Positions 17,972 through 24,863 of a stretch of 37,814 bases of DNA are shown here, one piece after another (the stretch's first letter is position 1; each line of letters begins with the position of its first letter). This stretch comes from a virus, in IMG/VR virus record IMGVR_UViG_3300048504_000257, positions 1 to 37,814 of that record. The stretch is one strand, 5' to 3'. The translations under genes and the position numbers were made by a program. The notes under the pieces were generated by a model. It saw nothing but the letters and a program-made list of their open reading frames with translations. It had not been told where the DNA came from and did no database searches.

Positions 17972-19923
17972 TACTTGTTTTCCTCAATCATGCGCCGCAA
18001 GTCCTTGATCTCCTCAATGAGATAAGCAATCAAGCCCATGTAAGAAACAGACAGCCCATCCTCACCCTCATGGACAAGGTGGGGGAGTACCTTCTGGACC
18101 TCCTGCGCGATAACACCACTAGCCTGCTCGCCAGTGTCTGCCCACTCAAACTCAACACCGCGCAAACTGTCGATATAGCCCAGTTGAGCAGTGACAATAT
18201 TCTTCTTTTTGTTTGCGTCAGACGAAGCAATGAAGTCGGTAGCAGTAAGGTTTCCGCTGTAGGAGCCAGACATAAGGAAGGTGTTACCGGATTTTGATAG
18301 GCCATTACCTGCCGTGTTGGGTGTAGCGGCGGTTCCTGCTGGACCTTGCGGACCCTGCGGACCCGTTGGACCCGTACCACCCGCTGGTCCCTGCGGTCCT
18401 GTTGCTCCAGTACCACCGTTCGTACCGTTGGCACCATCATTGCCTTTTGGACCCTGCGGGCCTGTTGCGCCGCCGGCTCCGGTATCACCCTTCGGACCCT
18501 GCGGTCCCGCCACGGTTGAGTCCGCGCCAGTATTTCCTTTCTCACCCTGTGGGCCTTGTGCGCCTTCTGGCCCTGTTGGACCCGGAACCTGAGAGTCTTC
18601 TCCCTTCTCACCCTGCGGCCCCTGTGGTCCTACCCCGCCATCTGCACCACGCAAATCGGGGGTCTCAAAGCCAAGGCCATCGTCAGATAGGAATTTGATC
18701 TTGCCATCTGCGGCATCGTAGTAGCCGTCAGTCCAGCCTTTGCCATCAGTGCCTGCAATTCCCTGACCACCCCTTATGTCAGTGGTAGAGAATCCAAGGC
18801 CATCATCTGAGGTGAAAGTGACAAAGCCAGTGTTGGCATCATAGGTTCCACCTGTCCAGCCGGGGCCAGCAGGACCAGTAATGCTCTCACCGTCTATGCC
18901 ATCTGTGCCGTCAGTGCCGTTAGTGCCTCTCAGGTCACCAGTGACAAAGCCAAGGCCGTCATCTGAGGTGAATGTAACGACTCCATTGGACGCATTGTAT
19001 GCACCAGAGGTCCATCCCTTGCCGTCTACGCCGTTATCGCCCTTGTCACCTGTCTCACCCTTATCACCCTCGGGGCCAGTCGGACCCTCTGGGCCAACAG
19101 TGCCGTCATTCGGCACCCACGCACCGCCCTGACGGACGTACTGTGAGTCATTTACTGGGGCGTCAGTGAGATAGTCACCAACAGGCTGGTATACACCATC
19201 GTGATTGTGAGGTCCGGGTGGGTAGGTGCTGGGCTTGCCTGTGATATTGCCCCAATCTACCGCCCCTGCTGTGCTATAGGGTATTGGCAACCAAGTGCCT
19301 GTGGCATCAGCGACAATCCAGTCGCCGCGAGCCATAGACTCGCCCGCAAAAGTACCCCCATCCAGCAGGATCAGGAAGGTATCAAACACCGTGCCATTAG
19401 GTGGCAGTGGCTGACCCTCCATCAAGCCCTCATCTTCTTTGAGAGAGCGCATTACTAGGTCATTAGCCAGTGAGTAGGTGCCGCCAAATACTAGGTTGGA
19501 AGTAATACCTTGGATCGCGGCATTCAGCTTGTTCAGCTCAGTCTGTAATCCGTCAACATCGGTGATCTCATGATGGTGGTCAGGGTCAATCGCCCCCTCC
19601 TCAATGCTATCAATCTGCGATTGCAGGTAATTCAGCGTGGTAACTAGGTTGTTTACCTCGCTCAATTCGTGATCGTGGTCTTTGTCAGCTACGGGAACCC
19701 ATGTCATTGAGTTTCTACCGTAGGTGTATCCGTCATCAGGTGCCTCAGTAATGGCCCCGCTGTTAATAATGGCGTCAATCTCAACCTGAAGATCGACCAT
19801 ACCGGACTCAATCTTCTTGAACTCGTCATCAAACTCAACGCCCGTGATAACTTTCTCGGGGTTGTTCTCTGGCAACTTGTCCTTGTAGCCGAACTTATCG
19901 TCTGGATCGTAGTTGTAGGCCAT
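17971..19923 (-). CDS. Tail fibre with collagen-like repeats and S74 chaperone end
   Basis: A 650-residue protein. Residues 1-270 are an N-terminal, probably virion-attaching and trimeric, part. Collagen-like Gly-x-y repeats occur at about 277-300 and 428-531. Between them a 33-residue unit occurs three times (301-333, 353-385, 394-426), keyed by GWT-x-G-x-Y and SDDGLGF. Residues about 567-650 are an S74-type intramolecular chaperone: SSDANKKKNI, GVIAQEVQKVLP and a final coiled-coil helix. In such fibres the chaperone helps form the trimer and is cut off. The next gene, overlapping by one base, is a glycine-rich tip protein. Confidence 0.88.
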   Translation of the reverse strand: MAYNYDPDDKFGYKDKLPENNPEKVITGVEFDDEFKKIESGMVDLQVEIDAIINSGAITEAPDDGYTYGRNSMTWVPVADKDHDHELSEVNNLVTTLNYLQSQIDSIEEGAIDPDHHHEITDVDGLQTELNKLNAAIQGITSNLVFGGTYSLANDLVMRSLKEDEGLMEGQPLPPNGTVFDTFLILLDGGTFAGESMARGDWIVADATGTWLPIPYSTAGAVDWGNITGKPSTYPPGPHNHDGVYQPVGDYLTDAPVNDSQYVRQGGAWVPNDGTVGPEGPTGPEGDKGETGDKGDNGVDGKGWTSGAYNASNGVVTFTSDDGLGFVTGDLRGTNGTDGTDGIDGESITGPAGPGWTGGTYDANTGFVTFTSDDGLGFSTTDIRGGQGIAGTDGKGWTDGYYDAADGKIKFLSDDGLGFETPDLRGADGGVGPQGPQGEKGEDSQVPGPTGPEGAQGPQGEKGNTGADSTVAGPQGPKGDTGAGGATGPQGPKGNDGANGTNGGTGATGPQGPAGGTGPTGPQGPQGPAGTAATPNTAGNGLSKSGNTFLMSGSYSGNLTATDFIASSDANKKKNIVTAQLGYIDSLRGVEFEWADTGEQASGVIAQEVQKVLPHLVHEGEDGLSVSYMGLIAYLIEEIKDLRRMIEENK

Positions 19924-19941
19924 CTCTATTTCTCGGTAAAT

Positions 19942-19959
19942 GGCCCCCCGAAGGGGGCC
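19942..19959 (-). terminator. Stable UUCG hairpin after the capsid gene
   Basis: Read on the minus strand this is GGCCCCC-TTCG-GGGGGCC, a seven-pair stem closed as C(UUCG)G, the most stable tetraloop type. It lies between the stop of the major capsid gene and the start of the fibre gene. No T-run follows, so it is not a full intrinsic terminator. It may pause transcription or protect the 3' end of capsid mRNA and so lower fibre expression. Confidence 0.5.
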
Positions 19960-19966
19960 GTGTTAC

Positions 19967-20860
19967 TTAACCAGCAACGTACATAATCACGCCGCACTCA
20001 GGACGGTAATTGTCCGTTCCGTACAGGGTGTCAGCAGTCATCAGGTCGGCCAGATACTCTTGCTTGTATTGAGTCTGCGTTCGCACAGCCAACTGCTCAG
20101 CAATTACCAGAGCGTCAGTGTGGAACAACAAGCAAGGCTTCTCGCCTTCAGCGTTAGCAGGCAGGTTGGTAGAGACAAATACGTCAACGCCGTACAGCTC
20201 ACCAATCTTTCCGTTAACAACACCACGACCATTAACAAAGTCGCTAGATACATAGCGATCAATGCCCATGATGTGGTTACGTGCTGAGGGTGGGATTACC
20301 AGCTTTCGGTTGTCCATAGGTACGTTGGCGTCATCCAGAATCTGGATTCCGTCTCGGAAACCTTGGTCAGAGAAGTCACCAGCAGAGCCAGCAACAGCAG
20401 GTACAACCAAGCCAGTGTCAGTCATGTGACCCTGAACGGTCCAACCAGCAAGTGCGTCAGCAACCAGATCGCTGTCTACCTTGGTAGCCAAGGCATAACC
20501 AGCGTCTTGAGTGTAGAACTTACGCATGGAGGTCAGTGCTTGAACAGAGGTAATGTCCTCAATCAAGCGCGAGTACTCCCAATGCTGGTCAATTACGACC
20601 TGCTTGTTACCAGAAGTATCAGCGACCAGTGTTACCTGAGTCTCTTCTACCTTGGCGTTTGCCTCACCACGGACGGGCATGGGGATATTGATAGTATCGC
20701 CCTTCTTGCCAGCCATCTTGAGCGACTTAACGAGCGGCTTCATTACGAGAGACTTCTCGTACTCAGCAATGATCTCGTCACTCCACAATTTCGGAATGAA
20801 AGTCGCGTGGTTTGTGTTATTTACGCTACTACCTTTAGCGTATGCTTCATCTAAAGCCAT
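19967..20860 (-). CDS. Major capsid protein
   Basis: A 297-residue protein with the look of an HK97-fold coat protein: N-terminal arm with FIPKLWSDEI, central KKGDTINIPMPVRG, and C-terminal VFVSTNLP and DNYRPECGV. It has the strongest ribosome site in the late block (AAAGGAGG, seven bases before the ATG), as expected for the most abundant virion protein. It follows the scaffold gene. The exact coat family is not certain; members of this sort are spread among marine podoviruses and siphoviruses. Confidence 0.88.
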   Translation of the reverse strand: MALDEAYAKGSSVNNTNHATFIPKLWSDEIIAEYEKSLVMKPLVKSLKMAGKKGDTINIPMPVRGEANAKVEETQVTLVADTSGNKQVVIDQHWEYSRLIEDITSVQALTSMRKFYTQDAGYALATKVDSDLVADALAGWTVQGHMTDTGLVVPAVAGSAGDFSDQGFRDGIQILDDANVPMDNRKLVIPPSARNHIMGIDRYVSSDFVNGRGVVNGKIGELYGVDVFVSTNLPANAEGEKPCLLFHTDALVIAEQLAVRTQTQYKQEYLADLMTADTLYGTDNYRPECGVIMYVAG

Positions 20861-20892
20861 GATTGGCCTCCTTTAAGGTGTCGAAGTTATTG

Positions 20893-21726
20893 CTAATCTC
20901 GGACACGCCCTTCCGCATACGCTTGGATGATCTCGTTTTCGAGAGCCTCAAAGCGATCAGGGCGTTCTTTCATTAGCTCTATGATGTCGGCACTGCGGTA
21001 CACCCGCTTTGACGATGCCGCGTCTGGATTACTGCGAGTCGCGCTTACAGTAGCGTTCTTCACAGCTTTCTTTTGAGCCTGCTTTTCCACGCGCTTAGCC
21101 GTGCTGACGGTGCGAGTTACTTCCTTGTAAGTGCTAAGAAGGTCATCGGCCTCGTCAACATCACCAGACTGGTCAGCTTGTTGGAGTCGGCGCGTCCTTG
21201 CGGGACTTGCTGTGATCCACTGCTGGAACCCTTCACTGTTCATCACAGTTTCTAGGTCAGGATGGCGTTGCTGTAGAGTGGCAAGAGACTGGGCATAAGC
21301 CAGTTTCTGTGCCATCTCACGCGCTTCTTTCAGTGCAGGGTGGTTATGAATCCTTTGATCTACCGCCTTCTGCGGGTCAACAAAGAAATCAGCCTCCTCA
21401 ACAGGCTCGGGTTCCGGTTCTGGAACAGACTGAGCTTTAGACAGTGCCTCAAAGGTACTCCGCAGATTGCCCAACTCGTTTCCTTGTTGGCCTATCTTTC
21501 GATCCTGCTCGCGCACAATCTCAAGAAGTTCATCCTGCGTCCTACCCGCAAAGCGGTCTGGGTTCTCTCCACTGGGCTGGGCTTCAGCAACAGGTGGTTC
21601 CTCTTCAACTTGAGGCTCCTCAATGGGAGCCGCGTCGAGAGGGTTGTCCTCCGTGATGTTGCCGAACGTTTCGCCTTCCTGAAGTTCCAGTTCTGGCTGT
21701 TGCTCTTCGTCAATCAGTGTAGCCAT
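20893..21726 (-). CDS. Capsid scaffold protein
   Basis: A 277-residue acidic protein placed directly before the major capsid gene. It is Glu/Pro-rich at the N-terminus (1-55, and a Pro-Glu run near 104), helical and coiled coil in the middle (DELLEIVREQDRKIGQQGNELGNLR at about 64-88 in two parts), and basic near 200-235. This composition and position are typical of scaffolds, which shape the procapsid and leave or are degraded before packaging. Confidence 0.75.
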   Translation of the reverse strand: MATLIDEEQQPELELQEGETFGNITEDNPLDAAPIEEPQVEEEPPVAEAQPSGENPDRFAGRTQDELLEIVREQDRKIGQQGNELGNLRSTFEALSKAQSVPEPEPEPVEEADFFVDPQKAVDQRIHNHPALKEAREMAQKLAYAQSLATLQQRHPDLETVMNSEGFQQWITASPARTRRLQQADQSGDVDEADDLLSTYKEVTRTVSTAKRVEKQAQKKAVKNATVSATRSNPDAASSKRVYRSADIIELMKERPDRFEALENEIIQAYAEGRVRD

Positions 21727-21852
21727 GCTTATCTCCGTTCCCTAAAGGGGTTGTCGGATATGGATGTCAGGGGGTTTTCCCGTGGGTTCCCCTGATTTGC
21801 CCCCGGATGAGGCAAATTAGTAAATATATTGCTAACGACAGGCGCAAAAAGA
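21727..21852 (-). promoter_or_regulatory. 126-base gap before the scaffold gene with hairpins
   Basis: The gap holds two inverted repeats: ATTTGCC (21795-21801) with GGCAAAT (21811-21817), and a G4/C4 pair at 21768-21793 around GTTTTCCCGTGGGTTC. On the minus strand an AT-rich stretch (AATATATTTACTAA) sits just upstream of them and could be a promoter -10 area for scaffold and capsid, but I see no good -35 element. It may be an internal promoter or a processing site separating fibre from capsid expression. Confidence 0.3.
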
Positions 21853-22089
21853 CTACTGCAAGCCATATTCTTCGCCGTCCTCTTCGATGTTTCGGACGTA
21901 TGCCTCGTAATTCAGCATCATCCGTAGCACTGCCGCCCTGCCCTTACTGAAATATAAGTCTTCCAGTGAGGTGCAGGAGTCAATAGTGCAGAGATCAAGC
22001 TGATCCTCCCATTGCTCGACCAAGGCTTTCCACCCCGGCATAGCAAAGAGGTCAGCGGCCTCATCATATTCTTTGTCAGACAGGCTCAC
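21853..22089 (-). CDS. Small acidic protein before scaffold
   Basis: A 78-residue acidic protein, probably all helical (SLSDKEYDEAADLFAMPGW; tail EEDGEEYGLQ). It starts with GTG overlapping the stop of the preceding 50-codon gene (GTGA), which implies coupled translation. Small acidic genes in this place between packaging and scaffold genes are common in podoviruses, but I recognise no family or function. Confidence 0.65.
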   Translation of the reverse strand: MSLSDKEYDEAADLFAMPGWKALVEQWEDQLDLCTIDSCTSLEDLYFSKGRAAVLRMMLNYEAYVRNIEEDGEEYGLQ

Positions 22090-22238
22090 GCGGCCTCCTG
22101 CTTAGGTTTGGGGCCGGGCTTCTTGCGCTCTTCCATGTGCTTGACCCTCTGCTCAAGATCAACAATTTTGCGCTGCATATCAGTAAGAATGCGCTCACAA
22201 TTTGCTACAAGCTCGTCAAATTTTCGCTGGTCAATCAT
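22086..22238 (-). CDS. Small coiled-coil protein, 50 aa
   Basis: A 50-codon gene. The product starts MIDQRKFDELVANCERILTD and continues as a heptad-patterned helix (MQRKIVDLEQRVKHMEERKK), ending in a Pro/Lys tail (PGPKPKQEAA). The ribosome site AGGA lies nine bases before the ATG, and the stop overlaps the next gene. It probably oligomerises; a role in head assembly is inferred from position only. Confidence 0.6.
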   Translation of the reverse strand: MIDQRKFDELVANCERILTDMQRKIVDLEQRVKHMEERKKPGPKPKQEAA

Positions 22239-22248
22239 TGCTCAGTTC

Positions 22249-23256
22249 CTATTCCGTTAGGTATCTAACGATTACGACACCACTACCGCCGCGCCCGCCG
22301 CTGTAAAATACACTTCTGGTGCTTGCTAGCCTGCTGGCCTCTGAACCGTCATGGTAAGGAGTGTCATCTACCTCGCGGTAAGCAAAGTAATCTTCTCCGC
22401 CACCGCCTCCGCCGCCGCCATAACCGTTTGAGCCGTTGGACCCTGCTCTTGCCGCGCCACCGTTGCCGCCTCCGCCTGATCCGCCATAGCCAGCCCTTGA
22501 GCCAGATACTTGAGCGGCTGTTCTGTTGGAGTTACCACCGCCGCCGCCACCGTATGTGACGCCGTTAAGCCATGTTTTGCCGGGGCCACCGTTGCCGCCG
22601 ATGTAGTACTGTCCGCCAGAACCACTAGCGGATGAACCGTTGCCGCCTGCGCCTCCACCGCCAGCAGAAGGGTAGCCAGTAGGTTCGTTAAAGCCTTGAC
22701 CGCCATTGCCGCCTTGGGAGCCATTGCCGCCCACACCATTTGTGTACCATGCCGCACCACCACCGCCACAGCCGCCATCCAATCCATCAGAGTGGCTGGT
22801 GTCTAGTATGGTGTGACCACCTCCGCCACCGCCGCCACCGTAGGCTACTGAGCTACCAAAAACGGAATAAGCTCCATTTTTCCCTTGCTCTTGGTTGCTT
22901 GAGGCTGTTCCTGCCGCCCCGCCCTGACCAACAGTGACAGCGTAAGAAGTAAGGTCAGCGGTGAAGTTCATCTCTCTTACCCCGCCGCCACCGCCCCCGC
23001 CTCCAACAGTGGCACCGCCACCGCCGCCGCCAACGATAAGGAGGTTGACTGCCTTGGGGTTCTTGGTAACGGTGAATGTGCCGTTACTTGTAAACGTGTG
23101 GTAGGTGTAGCCGCCTGACTTAGTGATAGTGCCGCCAGTAGCTTGCATGGCGGTGTCTAGCTCCCACACCTTGTTACTGCCCTGATAAATTACAGACACT
23201 GGCTGACTGCCAAGCATTACCTTGGTTGCGTCAACATTGCCCAGTTTCAGGCCCAT
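22249..23256 (-). CDS. Glycine-rich adhesin / fibre tip protein (copy 2)
   Basis: A 335-residue protein. Residues 1-38 (LKLGNVDATKVMLGS ... VIYQGSNKVW) match the common N-terminal plug of phage glycine-rich adhesins. Residues 45-330 follow the glycine-rich domain pattern: a GTFTVTK strand, LLIVGGGGGG, many GGGGGG sheets split by variable loops, and the terminal GGSGVVIVRY strand. This is a receptor-binding style domain. Its start overlaps the stop of the collagen-like fibre upstream by one base, so the two form a cassette parallel to 19923-16922. Confidence 0.8.
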   Translation of the reverse strand: MGLKLGNVDATKVMLGSQPVSVIYQGSNKVWELDTAMQATGGTITKSGGYTYHTFTSNGTFTVTKNPKAVNLLIVGGGGGGATVGGGGGGGGVREMNFTADLTSYAVTVGQGGAAGTASSNQEQGKNGAYSVFGSSVAYGGGGGGGGHTILDTSHSDGLDGGCGGGGAAWYTNGVGGNGSQGGNGGQGFNEPTGYPSAGGGGAGGNGSSASGSGGQYYIGGNGGPGKTWLNGVTYGGGGGGNSNRTAAQVSGSRAGYGGSGGGGNGGAARAGSNGSNGYGGGGGGGGEDYFAYREVDDTPYHDGSEASRLASTRSVFYSGGRGGSGVVIVRYLTE

Positions 23257-24863
23257 CAGGTAATGAAGTACAAGGTGCTGGGATCAGGACTAAGCGCGTC
23301 ATACTGCGCCTGCGTACCCGTCCATATTTTTGGAAGACCAGTTAGCTGACTGCCATCGCCAATAAATGCAGTGGCCCTAACATCTCCGGTGAAGTCGCCG
23401 TCCTTAAACTTTGCCGCAGTAGAACCCAAGTCAATGCCGACCTTTGGATTCCCGTTGGCGGCAATCGGCACTATGGAGTTGCTGTCGCCGTCAAACTTCA
23501 GCCCAAAGCCAGAGCCAACAAAGTTTCCGTCTTGGGAGTGGTATGTCCCAGTGATCCTAAAGTCACTGCCGTTCCATAGGCTAGATAGAATTGGGTAGAC
23601 ATTGGTATCGTAAGTCACGCCCTCCTCAAGCGTCATGTCGCCGCTAACGTGCTCAACAAGCATAAGCTGTGTGCTGTCTGCACCTGTAATCTTGAACAGC
23701 AAAGTGCCACCATCGTGACTCAATTCAACAAAGTATCCCGCTGATACATGAGGTGACGGCTTGCTGTCTGCGTCAGTTACATAAAAGCTCATCTGCGTAA
23801 CGCTTTCAGGATCTGGGCTGTTGAGCGTCATCTGACCGGGGCGGGACGAAATGTTTGTCGTAATGCTTGCTAGTAAGTAGCGATAATCGTCGCCCTTGTT
23901 TACTCCTTCGTGCTCGCCAGTAATACCAAGGGAGGCTCTCATGCCTTCCTTGCTGTTCTTGTGTAGCTGGTTGTTGATGCTGGAGTAGAAGATCGTATCG
24001 TCGGGGCGGGGAGGAATATCTGTGGTGCCTTCAGCGGTCATCTGAAATGTCTGACCGATAACCTTCCTGCCCTTTATGTTGGCGTTGTTGTCACGCAAAA
24101 CGAGCGTGTCAGGCGTGAACTCATAGTCCCACGGCGGCACATCCTTAGCGTAATTTTCCTCACTATGGTCGCCCCAGCCAAAGCTGTCATTCCAGTTAGT
24201 GATGTCCTGATCGGCAATGCGCGCATCGGTAGTTGGTTCGCCTGCCGCTTCTAGCTGTTCAGCAAAGTAACGGTTGACCTCAAGCTGGTTAGTCAGCGTC
24301 TCAAGATCCTTGGTGCTGGCAAACTGGCCCTTAGCGTTACGGAAAATAACGTCAGGGTTGGTGGCTACTAGGTCAGTAGTGACAGGCATCCAGCCAGCGC
24401 CCTTCTTGTAGACCATCCACGCTTCACTGCTATTAGGCTTCTGCACATAGTTAGACAGGTCAACAGTGCCTTCTGTGCCGCTTCCGCTACCGGAGCCGCC
24501 GCCAGATACCTTGTAGTGAACCTCTGTAGAGTTTTTGCCCCACGGCATCTCAATGGTGTAGATAGTGCCGTCAGTCATGTGAACGACGATTGCGTCATCC
24601 ACATCCTGCTCAATGCGATCAATGCCTACACCGTCAGCGCCGTCCTGACCATCAGCTCCAGCAGGGCCAGCCTTCCCTTGCTTGCCGTCACCGCCCTTTG
24701 GTCCTTGCTTACCAGCAGGGCCAGTGTCACCTTTAGGACCGCGCTCACCTTTAGGGCCAGTGGCTCCAGCCTTACCGTCCTTCCCGGGCTTGGCTTTTTG
24801 AGCGCCATCAATCTCCTTGCGAATTAACGCAATGATTGTGGTAAGGCTCAATCCAGTAGTCAT
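23256..24863 (-). CDS. Collagen-like tail fibre protein
   Basis: A 535-residue protein. After a short hydrophobic N-terminal helix (1-20), residues 26-79 are collagen-like Gly-x-y triplets (GKDGKAGATGPKGERGPKG). The rest has fibre features: FGWGDHSEENYAK near 228-240, beta-rich repeats, and an end (ALSPDPSTLYFIT) typical of fibre shafts that carry a separate tip. It lies between portal and scaffold, an odd place for a fibre gene; start and stop overlap the portal and the glycine-rich tip genes. Confidence 0.8.
   Translation of the reverse strand: MTTGLSLTTIIALIRKEIDGAQKAKPGKDGKAGATGPKGERGPKGDTGPAGKQGPKGGDGKQGKAGPAGADGQDGADGVGIDRIEQDVDDAIVVHMTDGTIYTIEMPWGKNSTEVHYKVSGGGSGSGSGTEGTVDLSNYVQKPNSSEAWMVYKKGAGWMPVTTDLVATNPDVIFRNAKGQFASTKDLETLTNQLEVNRYFAEQLEAAGEPTTDARIADQDITNWNDSFGWGDHSEENYAKDVPPWDYEFTPDTLVLRDNNANIKGRKVIGQTFQMTAEGTTDIPPRPDDTIFYSSINNQLHKNSKEGMRASLGITGEHEGVNKGDDYRYLLASITTNISSRPGQMTLNSPDPESVTQMSFYVTDADSKPSPHVSAGYFVELSHDGGTLLFKITGADSTQLMLVEHVSGDMTLEEGVTYDTNVYPILSSLWNGSDFRITGTYHSQDGNFVGSGFGLKFDGDSNSIVPIAANGNPKVGIDLGSTAAKFKDGDFTGDVRATAFIGDGSQLTGLPKIWTGTQAQYDALSPDPSTLYFIT

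Noticed and set aside
17172-19132. Pro-rich plus-strand frames opposite the collagen and glycine-rich genes
   Set aside because: Antisense of Gly/Pro codons always gives long Pro/Gly-rich open frames; no ribosome sites.
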